Source of the DNA: Azolla caroliniana
Lineage: Eukaryota > Polypodiophyta
DNA length: 64,000 nucleotides
Direction: 5' to 3'
NCBI GenBank assembly: GCA_043228905.1
Contig: JBHGNT010000006.1
Coordinates: 9,052,001 to 9,116,000 of the forward strand
A model generated the notes under the pieces. The model worked only from the letters and a program-made list of their open reading frames with translations, was not told where the DNA came from and made no database searches. Positions 11,469-22,617 of this stretch are shown piece after piece (position 1 is the first letter of the stretch; each line of letters begins with the position of its first letter). A program made the position numbers and the translations under genes.

Positions 11469-12917
11469 ATGGCTGAGGAAACGGCAAAGGCCCAGGCAGC
11501 TACGACAGTGGGAGGATCCCGTGAATCACTTCCCGATTTTCAACCTGTTGCGGGGCTGATGGTTGAGCTTCAGCTATCAGAGCAAGAACAAGTACAAATG
11601 AGAGAAGAGATCTACCGTTTGCAACAAATTTCTTTAATTATACAAGTTTTAGGTCTTCGGCCAAATCGTCAAGAGTTGAGGCACTTGCTACAGGCTCGAT
11701 TACAGGCTGAAATTGGACGTATTGAAGATGTGCAATTTTTAGGAAGAGGCTATTATCATGTCGAGTTTCAAGACGAGGCATCTGTCCAGGTATTACTTGC
11801 AATGAAATTTGTTGATATAAGAGGAGCATGGGTTAAATTTCAGGAATGGAAACATGGTTTTGATCCTATGAGAGAGACCCAACATGATTTTTTAGTTATA
11901 ACTGCGAGTTTTCCGGGATTGCCTAAGGAATGTCATCATCTGTTGCATCAGTTAGGGGCTTTAATTGGAGTTGTATTAGATGCTTATATACATAATAAAG
12001 ATGGGAAAATATTTGGAATACCAACAGTTAAGTTATTATGTACTAGAGGAAAACCGTTGCCGGAATATGTGAAATTACCATGTTTGGAAATTGGGGGATG
12101 TGGAAAGAGACAAAAAATTTTATATGCCGGGTTACCAAATCAATGTTTTGTATGTAGAAGAATGGGACATTTAGCTAAGGAATGTTCCTTGTCAAGAAAG
12201 GAGCCAAGACATGTTGTAAATGATGTGCCACAAACAAGTGTTGGCGGCACTTGGGTTCAAGTTGCCAAAAGACACATGATAAAAAAAACAAGTCAAGATA
12301 AAATCAAATGGAAACCTAAGGATAATATATACAATTTGTTAACCAACGTAGAAGACGGACAAACACAAATGATTGAAGATGTAGGAAATATGGATGTACC
12401 TAGTAATAGGCGTCCTGGCAAGGAGATTGTGGATGGAATACAATCAAGGCCAGATGATCCTAAACTTGACATTCAAGTATATAATAAAGAACATCATGAA
12501 GGATGTAGTCATGAAATGGTTTTATATGATGAGAATGCTATTGTTCAGATTAGTGCATCAGAAACAATGGATGGACAAGAGATTGTAGGAGAATTACAAA
12601 ATAAAAATCAGATAGTTGACATTGGGTTCTTGCCTTCTTTTGAAGGGAGGTGGACAAGATCCATGTCCAAGAATTTGTCAAAGGATCATAATCCTTTCAT
12701 GAGGGATGCTAATGATTGGAGAACTTTCACGAAATCATTAGTTGAACATTTTCAAGGAAGTGATAGTAGGATTTCCTCTCAAAGAGTACATAAGCAGACT
12801 AATGCATTTAGTAAAGATCACATCTCTTTTAGAAGAATGATTAAGTCTCAAGACATGTCTCAAGAAGATAGGAATCGATGTTTGAAAGAAAGAAGATTAT
12901 TATCTAAATTTGTGTAA
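11469..12917 (+). CDS. LINE-B ORF1: gag-like protein with CCHC zinc knuckle
   Basis: This is an intact 482-aa protein from ATG 11469. The N-terminal half has the shape of the plant DUF4283 RNA-binding domain, including a 'WVKFQEW' segment and an 'FPGLPKE' segment. It is followed near residues 218-235 by a zinc knuckle, 'CFVCRRMGHLAKEC' (C-x2-C-x4-H-x4-C). The C-terminal part is low-complexity and hydrophilic. Such proteins bind element RNA in the retrotransposition particle. The stop TAA at 12915 is only 2 nt from the ORF2 ATG. Confidence 0.85.
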   Translation: MAEETAKAQAATTVGGSRESLPDFQPVAGLMVELQLSEQEQVQMREEIYRLQQISLIIQVLGLRPNRQELRHLLQARLQAEIGRIEDVQFLGRGYYHVEFQDEASVQVLLAMKFVDIRGAWVKFQEWKHGFDPMRETQHDFLVITASFPGLPKECHHLLHQLGALIGVVLDAYIHNKDGKIFGIPTVKLLCTRGKPLPEYVKLPCLEIGGCGKRQKILYAGLPNQCFVCRRMGHLAKECSLSRKEPRHVVNDVPQTSVGGTWVQVAKRHMIKKTSQDKIKWKPKDNIYNLLTNVEDGQTQMIEDVGNMDVPSNRRPGKEIVDGIQSRPDDPKLDIQVYNKEHHEGCSHEMVLYDENAIVQISASETMDGQEIVGELQNKNQIVDIGFLPSFEGRWTRSMSKNLSKDHNPFMRDANDWRTFTKSLVEHFQGSDSRISSQRVHKQTNAFSKDHISFRRMIKSQDMSQEDRNRCLKERRLLSKFV

Positions 12918-12919
12918 AT

Positions 12920-15900
12920 ATGAAGATTATTTCTTGGAATGTTCAAGGTCTTGGGGGATCTTTATGTAAACAATATAAAAGGAGATTTCGGCAAGAGCTA
13001 CATAAATGTATAATTGGGCAAGTGGACATAGTGATGTTACAAGAACATCACCTAAATGAAAGGCGTACTAAAGTCTATGGTTCATTATTGCCTGGAAAAT
13101 GGGAAATGGTGTGGGTTCCAGCATATGGATCAACACAACTTAAAGGTGGATTATGTATGGCTATTCGGGATATATGGCAAGTAAAGATGTTGGAGGTAGG
13201 AAATTTGTTCTTGGGAAGAGCACAATATGTTATCATGGAATTTCATAATAAAAAGGTTGGCGTTTTGAATTTATATGCTCCTAATTCTTCTAGAGAACGA
13301 TTAAAGATGTGGATTGAATTGGATAGATCATTGCCAACTGTAGATCATTGGTGTATAGCAGGAGACTTTAATATGATTGAGGACCCTGAGGATAGGAGTG
13401 GTGAGGGTGGAGTAACAGTGCATGGTCTAGAATTATCTGCATGGGAAAGATTTACTATAAGTAGAAGGTTGGTGGATGTTTGGCATTTACCATCATTTGG
13501 AAAACTACATAATTCGTTACGGTTTTCTAGATCTGATAGAAGAGTAAACGGGGCAAACCTGTCAAGAATTGATAGGATTTATGTTGATGATTTATTTGCG
13601 GAGATAGGAGGGAGTGTTGGCATTTATCCAGGTACGACTTTCTCCGATCATGCCCCAGTTGTATTACAACTTAAGGTTGGGAAAAAACATAAGCAGCAAG
13701 GGAGAATAAGAATTCCACCAGAATTGTTTACAAAGTCTATAATTACTGAACAAGTTATGTATATATGGAGACAAACTTTATTGCAAATTGGAAATGTGGA
13801 AGACAATGTGACCTTGGCAATATCTCATATTAGTAGTTTTTTAATCTCTTGGGTACAGGGGAAAAAGGAAACATATACACAGAAAATTAATAGTATGCAT
13901 CGTGCCTTGGCATCGTTGCAACATTTTCAAGAAAGGGATCCATTGTGTGAATGGACAGCAAATGCTTTACATAATGCGAAATGGGAATTAAGAAAGATTG
14001 AGGACAACATTTTAAACTTTCAATATCAAGCTTCCGCTTCAAAATGGACACAAGTAGGTGACAAAGTAAACAAGATGTTTTTTTCCCAAGTTGCACCGAA
14101 ATGGTCGACAATAGGAATTAAACAATTAAGGAGGGAAGATGGCTCCTTAACAGTAGATGAGTCAGAAATTGTACAAATTGCTACTACGTACTATGCTAAA
14201 TTGTTGAATGCTGATGTGGCTACAGAATCTGTCCACATAAGTAGGAAACGGGTGTGGGATCAAATTAAGCCAAAAGTTACAAATGTAATGAAGGTTGCAT
14301 TAGTTAAGCCCTTTGACATTATGGAAATACATAATGCACTTAGAGCTTTAAGTCTTATGTCTTGTCCAGGGGAGGATGGAATTACTCCACATTTTTTCCT
14401 CAATTATTGGGAATATATTGGGGAAGATTTAACAAAAGCTTATCAAAGAATTTTTGACACTGGGTATATGCCTCGTAGTATGGCAGTTGGTTTGATTTAT
14501 TTAATACCTAAGGGTGAAGGTATATCAGATGATATTAGAAAATGGAGACCAATAACTTTGTTAAATACAATATCTTTGCAAAAACATTGGCTTTGAGAGT
14601 GCAACCTTTTTTGCATGATTTGATTCATATCACCCAAACAGGTTTTATTCAGGAAAGAAGTATACTGGATAATTTGTTCTTTTTTTGGGAAGCCATTGCC
14701 TTGGCTAGGAAGAAAAAAGAGAATTTAGTGATTTTGTTACTTGACTTTGAAAAAGCATATGATCGTGTTGATTGGGAATTCCTTCAGGGTACTCTTGTAA
14801 GATTGGGTTTTCCGGAGAAATGGGTGATAGGAGTGTCTTCTTTGTATAATTCAGCATGCAGTTCTGTTTTGGCTGGAGGGGTTAAAGGTGATGAGTTTCA
14901 AATTTCCCGAAGTGTAAGACAAGGCTGTCCACTTGCACCATATCTATTTCTGTTTTTTGCTGAAGCAATGAGTTTGTTTTTGACTGCTGAAGATGTTGGA
15001 TTAAAAGGAATAGCAATGCCCATTGATGGGACAAATGTGGTTGATGTAGAATTTGCTGATGACACAAGTTTGTATCTGGATTGTCACAATAATAATCTGC
15101 AGAAAATGTACACAGCAATGCAAACATTTTGTATAGCTGCAGGTGCATCAATTAATTGGAATAAATCAGTGGGTTTTTGGGTGTCGTCCGATTCCATAAC
15201 TCCACAATGGAGTCCTCATCCAGATTTCAGATGGGTTCCCGAGGGCACTTCAGTTAGATATTTGGGATGTCAAGTAGGGTTGAATATTTCTTCAGAAATT
15301 CAGGTTGCTTCTTTGTTATTGAAAATTAGGAAAAAACTTATGTTTTGGAGTAAAGCTAAACTATCATTTGCGGGTAGAGTGATAGTCGTTAATCATGTTT
15401 TGTTGTCTAGTCTCTGGTATATTATGTCATGTTGGAGTTTTTCGAGATCATGTATGGGACAATTGCAAAGATTGATTCGAAATTATTTGTGGTCTGGTAA
15501 TGATGGAAGCCATGCTAGGGCAAAAGTCTCTTGGTCCACAATTGTTAAGCCATTGGATCAAGGAGGATTAGGGATTGTGGATCCATTACAACAATCGAAA
15601 GCTTTAATGGCAAAATTGGTGATTCGAGGATTATTGCCAGGATCGGAACCTTGGAAACAATTGTTGTTTTATGAATTGCAAAGGTTTTGTCCCAAGACGG
15701 GTGGAGATTGGACGCCTAGTGCTAGATGGGCTTTTATGGAACATAATAAATTGGCTATTGCTACAAGTTGGGAAGATAGATTTGGTCGATGTGTTCTTAA
15801 AGCATGGAAAGATATTTCTCGTGATTTAGTTAAGACATTGCCAAAAACAGAATCTGAATTCTGTAGGCAACCGCTGATTTGGAATTCATGGTTGACTGAC

Positions 15901-17253
15901 CTAAGAGGACAAATGTTGGGAAAGCGTACTAAATGTGCATGGGCAGAATTAGATCGTGGGCCAGCACAGTCTATAGGTGCATGGATAACTTTTTTGTCTA
16001 AATCTATAGATCAACAAATGCTATTAATTAGTAATATAAGGGGTGGGAAGATAATGTATTCTGCGATCCAGAATGCCCTTGTTAATGTTCAAATGCAAAT
16101 TGGATATACTACACACAAGTGGATGGGTTTATTTACTCCATTGGATGTTTTAATTGGAGTGAAAGCCTATATTGGGGAACAAGAATGCATGACTTTTGAT
16201 GTACAGGATGATGGTAGGTTAATCTGTACATCTATGGAACATGATTTGTTTAGTTTTTGTTTACATAAAGAAGTGAGGGTGATTGCAAATGATGGATCAA
16301 ATTGGGTATTAGACCCGGATCCTCAAAAGGTGAATTGTTTGTGGAGGATTTGGATTTTGGAAAGGAGATCAATATCTACACTAACTTGGGATCCTGGAGA
16401 ACTGTATTGGAAGGTGAGGATGCAAGATAACATCAAATATGTGCCGTTTTTTCAGTATTCTGTGAGGATTGGTAGGAAAGTATTAGCTGCTAGATCATGG
16501 AAAGAATCAACTGCAAATATTGTTTGGAGACGAAATGAACTTTCTCCACAACATCTTAAACAATTTTGGAAATGGTTATGGGGTATAAAGATGAGTAGGA
16601 AAATTGTTGGTTTTCGATGGTTATTGGTTCATAATGCTATACCAGTTAATGGGTGGCGAAAAGGAAATGTAGACAAGATGTGTCCTTTTTGTACAGATGT
16701 AATAGAGACTGCTAAACATTGTTTGTGGAGTTGTGGTTTTGCTATGGATATATGGAAACAAATTATAAAATTTTTAATTCCAATATATCCTAGAGCAGTG
16801 TACACATGGGGTGCAGTATTATGGGCAGCGGTACATGATAAACCGATGGAATATGAACATGAGGAGGTTGCGGATGCTATTATGGTGAGGCATGGTATGA
16901 TGGAAAAAATTTTGATCCGTCCGAATCCACAAATACAAAATGATAAACCTCAAATATGGCAATTGGTAAGCAGTATTACAATTTGGTATATTTGGAAGGC
17001 TCGATGTTTGAAGGTATTTCAAAATATGACTGAAAGACCTGCTCAAATAATCTCCGGAATTTGGATAGAGATTGTACATAATCTTAGAGGGATTTTGGAT
17101 GGTATAAAAGGTAATACGCATCAAGCGGAGCTTAGGCGAGTGGAGTTTCATGCCATTTGGGACATAGGTATATTTTATAGACGGTATTTTGGTAAGGTGG
17201 AGTGGTTCTACTCAACACCAAAGTGTTTATTCAAGCCAATGGTTAGACTTTAG
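12920..17253 (+). pseudogene. LINE-B ORF2: endonuclease-reverse transcriptase with one frameshift
   Basis: The APE endonuclease starts with 'MKIISWNVQGLGG' and shows 'VMLQEHH', 'IAGDFNMIED' and 'SDHAPVVLQL'. The RT begins with 'IYLIPKGEG' and 'KWRPITLLN', then the frame is lost near 14568-14578 (stop at 14596). It resumes in another frame (open from 14542) with 'GFIQERSILDNL', 'LLDFEKAYDRVDW', 'RQGCPLAPYLF' and the catalytic 'FADD' near 15050. The C-terminal zf-RVT is 'CPFC...AKHCLWSC' near 16680. The lesion looks like a deletion of about 7 nt. The other roughly 900 codons after it are open. The CDS would run about 1,440 codons. Confidence 0.85.
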
Positions 17254-18100
17254 AAAAATATAGGGGATCGGTATAGCTTGTATGTTTAGCCTTATGGCGG
17301 TTTTCTAATACTAATGTAGTATCTTTTTTTGGAAAAAAAAAAATTATAAAATTCCTTCATTAGACTTTGAAATCCAATACTCCCAAGTGGCACCCCCATT
17401 AGGATACATGCACATTGTTCGTTACATCTTGGACAATAAAGGGAGGGCCTCATTGAACTAAATTTGGTAAATCAAGAATTATCATGAGGGACCAATATGT
17501 TAACTAAAGGAAAACTATCACTAAAAGTGGTTCCCGAGTTTTGGTTGGTAGGAATCTATGCACCCAATAATGCTAATCAACGCATTGAGTTATCGTCTTT
17601 AATGGTCGTGCTAGTTTGTTAATGGGTGATTTTAATATGTGTGTTGATGGTTCACAATCTACTTCACGATTCTCATTGAAGGATTCTCTTGAGAAAGAAG
17701 TATGAGACAAATTAGCATAAGAGGTTTTGAAGTTGGATGTATAGAAATGGTTGCATCAAGATGAGGTTGGGTTTACATTTCGGTCTATGGAGTATAAGGA
17801 AACATGGAGTAGGTTAGATAGAATGTATGTTATGCACAATGAGTCATTTTTGCCAGAGATGCTTAATATGTCAATTATGCAAGAGGTTGTGACATCGGAT
17901 CATTTTCCCATATGTTTTGAGTTTAATAAACATGGGGTAGATATGTACAAAACATTGCTTGATCAAGTTCCTTTGAGGTTTAATTCCTCTTTATTATTAC
18001 ATTCCTTATTTGATGCCTATATGCAACAAATTTTTGGCATGTTTTTAAAACAAGTTATTTCAAAAGGATGGCATGCATGGGATACAATACTACAAAACGT

Positions 18101-18538
18101 CAATGATGTTCATCATATGTATGTTATGACTAATGCTAAAAGACGTAAGAAATTGATTGATAAGTTTTTACATATTCTTATGCGATGCAATGTACTATTG
18201 ATGAATAATCCACATGATTGAAAAGTTCAAGTACATGACATAGTGAAAAAATTGTCTTGTCAAAGTTATCAACAGACAAGACTACATCAATTACGGAGGG
18301 ATTTATGGATAATCAATCACAATGATGTTCATCATATGTATGTTATGACTAATGCTAAAAGACGTAAGAAATTGATTGATAAGTTTTTACATATTCTTAT
18401 GCGATGCAATGTACTATTGATGAATAATCCGCATGATTGAAAAGTTCAAGTACAGGACATTGTGAAAAAATTATCTTGTCAAAGTTATCAACAGACAAGA
18501 CTACATCAATTACGGAGGGATTTATGGATAATCAATCA
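18101..18538 (+). repeat. 219-bp tandem duplication inside LINE-C
   Basis: Copy 1 (18101-18319) and copy 2 (18320-18538) are nearly identical, with only a handful of differences, for example at the 'CCRCATGATTGA' and 'ACAKGACAT' positions. The period of 219 is a multiple of three. Both copies carry the same in-frame TGA, so that stop predates the duplication or was spread by conversion. Confidence 0.9.
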
Positions 18539-20169
18539 CAATCTCATATGTTTTTTCAAGGATTAAGACCATCATATGCTCATTCGAATGTGGTACAAAT
18601 TAAGATAGGGGATGACATTGTTGTAGACCCAAACAAGGTTATTGAGTTATGTATTACTCATTTTAAGAATTTGATTAGGCTAGAGTTGATTATTAATGTG
18701 GATATGTTGAAAGCACGACAAGAGTTTTATAATGTAATTGGTTGTGTCATGAATACAAATATTTGTTAAGAACTGAATGTTAATTTTGAAGAAGCTGAGG
18801 TGGAAAAGGTATTATTACACCTTCCGAATGGTAAAAGCCTTGGTTGGGATGGTATTACAAATGAAGTTTTTAAGAAGTATGATGTCATGCTTAAGAGTCC
18901 ATTCACACAAATGTTTCAACAATGTTGGGATTCTGGTTTCATGCCCGAGACCTGGAAGGTGGGCTTAATCAAATTGATACAAAATCCCCGAAGTCATTTC
19001 ATTAATGGAGGCCTATTTCATTGATGGGAGGGTTGTACAAATTGTTTGCAAAGATATTATCCAACAGACTTAAGAAATTCTTACCTCAATTTATTCATCC
19101 ATCTCAATATAGTTTTATTGCAGGTAGAAATATATTGCATAATGTTTTGAAGGTTCAAATGGCTACTAATTATGGTCGTCATACCCATCAAGAAATGGTT
19201 ATGATGCAATTAGATTTGGAAAAAGCATATGATCATGTTAATTGGTCTTTTCTCTCAAGGGTGATGTATAATATAGGGTTTGGTCCTTGTATGTGTCGAC
19301 TTATCTTTTTGCTAGGGCAAAATGCAACCTCTCGTGTGATGCTTAATGGCGGAGTTACTCCGAAAGTGTTTCTTACTAGATTCGTGTGGCAAGGATGTCC
19401 ACTAAGCCCATTGTTATTTGCTATTGTTACACATCCTTTGTTAGTAATGTTGTCAAATCTTGCGGCTAGTGGTGATATTGTGGGTTTGCATCTTCCTTCT
19501 GGTGGACAACTGGTGGCACAAGCATTGGTTGACGATTCTTTTATGTATTTACAAGCCTCAAAAGAAAAACTTGAAAGGAGTATGCAAGTTTGGGATCGAT
19601 TTTCTTTGGCTTCAGGGTTGTATTTAAATTGGAGGAAGTCTCGCCTTATTTCTTGTACGGAGAGTGATTTGGAATGTTTGGGATGGCAAGGGTCAATGAT
19701 TACATGAGGATCAATTTATCGACATTTGGGTTATCCATTGAGTGTTGATGTTGCAAATGTTCAATTGATTGATTGGATTGGTAGTAAATTGAAGGACAAA
19801 TTTATGTATTGGACGCCTCAATTATGACCCTTTCATGTACGACTCAAAGTGGCACGATGTATCTTGATACCCTGTTAATTTATTTTTTACCATTACTACC
19901 TTGGACTAAGAAGGCATTACAAAACATGTTACTGTCACAGACACACAAAGCGCGGACTAGGACGGAGCACAGATGATGGGGCTACGAGCAACGGATGAAC
20001 TTGGAGCTAGATGTGACGAGGCTAGGAACTCTAGATGTTGTGAGCGACATGAGGGCATGAAGAGAAAAATCAAGATCAAGGAGACAAAGATGAGGCGAAA
20101 CGAGAATACTAGATTGATGTGTCAATGATTGGCGTTGAATCCCTTGAAAGGGACCAAGAAGGTTATGAG

Positions 20170-20177
20170 TATTTATA
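20170..20177 (-). promoter_or_regulatory. TATA box of the non-autonomous LTR element
   Basis: TATAAATA on the - strand, inside a GAGTATAAATACTC palindrome, 37 bp downstream (element sense) of the first heat-shock array. Its orientation agrees with the PPT and supports minus-strand transcription. Confidence 0.65.
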
Positions 20178-20213
20178 CTCTAAGTTGAAGTACATGCATT
20201 AAAATATTTTGAA

Positions 20214-20259
20214 GAATATTCTAGAACCTTCTAGAACATTGAAACTTTCTAGAAATTTC
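20214..20259 (-). promoter_or_regulatory. Heat-shock-element arrays in the LTR
   Basis: Read in 5-bp steps, five perfect inverted HSF units follow each other: GAA 20214-16, TTC 20219-21, GAA 20224-26, TTC 20229-31, GAA 20234-36. A second array follows: TTC 20247-49, GAA 20252-54, TTC 20257-59. Three alternating units are enough for an HSF trimer site. In element sense the arrays lie upstream of the TATAAATA box at 20170-20177, as in heat-shock promoters. Confidence 0.75.
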
Positions 20260-20348
20260 TAGATGTCTAGAGAGTATATCTAGATCATGTACATCTTATA
20301 CAATGATATGTAGATCAAATATATCTTATACAATGCTCGTATGAAAAT

Positions 20349-20402
20349 GGTTGGGCATGATGTATTGTTGATGTGAGGTTGTAAGTTCAATCCTCACCAA
20401 CT
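20349..20402 (+). promoter_or_regulatory. tRNA-like segment at the LTR start
   Basis: Read on the + strand, antisense to the element, GGTTGGGCATGATG resembles a weak Pol III A box. GTAAGTTCAATCCTC resembles a B box, and the outer GGTTG/CCAAC pairs like an acceptor remnant. The same arrangement appears in the right LTR (about 22537-22590) and more clearly in the chromovirus LTR. It is probably tRNA-derived; Pol III activity is not shown. Confidence 0.45.
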
Positions 20403-20430
20403 ATATATTTTATTTCATTGTATCGTGACA

Positions 20431-20444
20431 TTATCCTCCCCTTT
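20431..20444 (-). promoter_or_regulatory. Polypurine tract of the non-autonomous LTR element
   Basis: On the - strand AAAGGGGAGGATAA directly precedes the LTR's TGTCACG. It resembles the chromovirus PPT (AAGGGGGAGATAG before TGCCATG). It would prime plus-strand DNA synthesis and fixes the element orientation. Confidence 0.65.
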
Positions 20445-20472
20445 ACGACCACCTTTTTGAAAGTGTAGTGTA

Positions 20473-21590
20473 GGGGTGAGCGGAGACTAGAACACCAACC
20501 GGCATGAGTGACCATGTGCGGTTCTCACCGGAGACTGGAACACCAATGGGCGTGAGTGACCATGTGCGGTCCTCATCGGGAAGTGGAACACCAATGGATG
20601 TGAGCGACCATGTGCGGTCCTCACCGAAGACAGGAACACCAACGGATGTGAGCTACCATGTACGGTCCTCACTAGGAACTAGAACTCCAATGAGCGTGAG
20701 TGACCACGTGCGGTCCTCACCGGAGACACGAACACCAACGGACATGAGTGACCATGTGCAGTCCTCACCGGGCACTGGAACACCAACAAGCATGAGAGAT
20801 CATGTACGGTCCTCACTGGGAACGCGAACACCAACGGGTGTGAGAGACCATGTACGATCCTCACCGGGAACTGGAACACCAACGGACGTGCGCGACCATG
20901 TGCGGTCCTCACTAGGAACTGGAACACCAACGGACGTGAGCGACCATGTACGGTCTTCACGGGGAATTGGAACACCAACGGGTGTGAGCAACCATGTACG
21001 GTCCTCACCGGAGACATGAACACCAATGGGCATGAGCGACCATGTGTGGTCCTCATCGGGAACTCGAACGTGAGCGACCATGTGCGGTCGTCATTGAAAA
21101 CACGAACATGCATGAGCGACCATGCCACCCTCACCGATAACTGGAACACAAACGGACGTGAGTGACCATGCAACCCTCACCGAGAACTAAACACGAACGA
21201 GCTTGAGCAACCATGCGGCCCTCACCGAGAACCAGGCCACAAACGGACGTGAGTGACCATGTGTGGCCCTCATTGGGAACTGGAATGCGAGTGACCATGT
21301 GCGGTCCTCATCGAAAACACGAACATCATGCAACCCTCACCGAGAACTGGAACACGAACAGACGTGAGCGACCATGCGGCCCTCATCGAGAACTGAACAC
21401 GAACGGGTGTGAGCGACCATGCGGCCCTCACCTAGAACTGGAACACGAACAAATGTGAGCGACCATGCAGTCCTCACCGAGAACTGGAACACAAACGGAC
21501 GTGAGAGACCATGTGGCCCTCACCAAGAACTGAATTGAACGGACGTGAGCGACCATGCGGCCCTCACCGAGAATTGAAACAACAACAGGC
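20473..21590. repeat. 48-bp minisatellite, about 20 or more units, each able to form a hairpin
   Basis: The GACCATGTGCGGT core recurs every 48 bp (for example 20511, 20559, 20607). Units are regular to about 21050 and then shorter and more diverged. In each regular unit GTGAG + GACC pairs with GGTC + CTCAC around the loop ATGTGC, with one bulged base, so the transcript would be a string of short hairpins. Because 48 is a multiple of three, both strands show long 16-residue repeating frames (such as 20504-21019). These are by-products of the period, and coding is not supported. Confidence 0.85.
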
Positions 21591-22121
21591 GAAGGAGTGC
21601 AAGTGAAGCAATCGACTTGACTTCTTCTATTATGAGAGGGTAAATAGTTGAGGTTGACCCAAGACACGACACAAACGGTAGCGCTAGCGAGAAACCCATG
21701 CAATTCCCACCAGGAAAGTGAGCGGGTGTGACCCCCACCAAAACTAGAAGGTGAGTGATCGAAATCGGTCCTCGCCAACAGAAAGTGGCACGAGACTTGA
21801 ACTATAACGAAAATGTAGTGCAAGTGAGCAATGATCCGATCCCACAAGGAAAGTGAGCGGTTGTGACCCCCATTGGAATTGGGAAGGTGAGTGATCGAAA
21901 GCACTCCTCACCAAAACCGTGATGCAAAATGATAACTAAAAATGATGACAAATAGTGTTGATGATGACGATGGTTGGGCGAAGAGGTGCTGAAAATGATG
22001 ACGTCAAAGACAAGGATGTTGATGATGGTAACTCCGGAAGCAAGGATGGTGATGATGGTAACTCTAGAAGCAAAGACGATGACGAAGACGAGTGGTGCTT
22101 CTAGTTGGAAGGGATTCAAAC
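21591..22121 (-). other. Remaining interior of the non-autonomous LTR element
   Basis: This stretch has further GTGAGCGG...CCCCCA repeats (about 21715-21780 and 21855-21905) and a 33-bp duplicated GATGATGGTAACTC block near 22020-22075. No gag/pol domain is visible. The bases after the 5' LTR in element sense (GTTTGAATCCC) do not start with TGG, so there is no obvious tRNA primer site. Confidence 0.6.
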
Positions 22122-22617
22122 TGTCACGGACACACCAAGCGCGGACTAGGACGGAGCACAGATGATGGGGCTACGAGCGACGGATGAACTTGGAGCTAGA
22201 TGTGATGAGGCTGGGAACTTTAGATGTTGTGAGCGACATGAGGGCATGAAGACAGAAATCAAGATCAAGGAGACAAAGATGAGGCGAAACGAGAATACTA
22301 GATTGATGTGTCAATGACTGGCGTTGAATCCCTTGAAAGGGACCAAGAAGGTTACGAGTATTTATACTCTAAGTTGAAGTACATGCATTAGTATTTTGAA
22401 GGATATTCTAGACCCTTCTAGAACATTGGAACTTTCTAGAACTTTCTAGATGCCTAGAGAGTATACCTAGATCATGTACATCTTATACAATGATATGTAG
22501 ATCAAATATATCTTATACAATGCTCATATGAAGATGGTTGGGTATGATGTATTTTTGATGTGAGGTTGTAAGTTCAATCCTCACCAACTATATATTTTAT
22601 GTCATTGTATCGTGACA
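22122..22617 (-). repeat. 5' LTR (element sense) of the non-autonomous LTR element
   Basis: This 496-bp copy begins tgtcacggac and ends cgtgaca on the + strand. It matches 19933-20430 with scattered differences. Its heat-shock-element units are partly mutated (GGA and GAC replace GAA in two places near 22401-22413). The TATA motif on the - strand near 22360-22367 is kept. Confidence 0.9.

Larger units (their letters stand above)
11263..17339 (+). mobile_element. LINE-B: full-length plant L1 element with 16-bp target-site duplication
   Basis: The element is bracketed by the exact 16-bp direct repeat aaaattataaaattcc at 11247-11262 and 17340-17355. The first base(s) of the right copy merge with the A-tail. 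Inside are a 5'UTR of about 206 bp, ORF1 with a CCHC knuckle (11469-12917), ORF2 (12920-17253), a short 3'UTR and an A-tail at 17333-17339. Total length is about 6.1 kb. The perfect TSD and a single frame lesion argue for a recent insertion. It landed just upstream of, or at the edge of, the older LINE-C. Confidence 0.9.
19933..20430 (-). repeat. 3' LTR (element sense) of the non-autonomous LTR element
   Basis: This 498-bp copy begins tgtcacag and ends cgtgaca on the + strand. It holds a TATAAATA box (- strand, 20170-20177), two arrays of heat-shock elements (20214-20259) and a tRNA-like segment near 20349-20402. The few-percent divergence between the two LTRs, judged by eye, means the insertion is not brand new. 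Confidence 0.9.
19933..22617 (-). mobile_element. Non-autonomous LTR retrotransposon (LARD/TRIM-like) with hairpin-array interior
   Basis: Two direct LTRs of about 497 bp (19933-20430 and 22122-22617) flank a 1.69-kb interior. The whole is bordered by a 5-bp TSD GTTAC (19928-19932 and 22618-22622). The LTRs end TG...CA. Orientation is minus: a purine-rich tract (AAAGGGGAGGATAA) abuts the left LTR on the - strand, and the LTR's TATA box also reads on the - strand. No gag or pol ORF is present; the interior is mostly a 48-bp minisatellite. PPT and LTR start resemble those of the chromovirus at 43795-44251, so that family may supply the machinery. No TGG-type primer-binding site was seen. Confidence 0.88.

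Noticed and set aside
20504-21019. 171-aa repeating open frame (and matching frames on the - strand) in the 48-bp array
   Set aside because: The period is a multiple of three, so any stop-free unit gives long frames on both strands. There is no initiation context, and the element sense strand is the opposite one.
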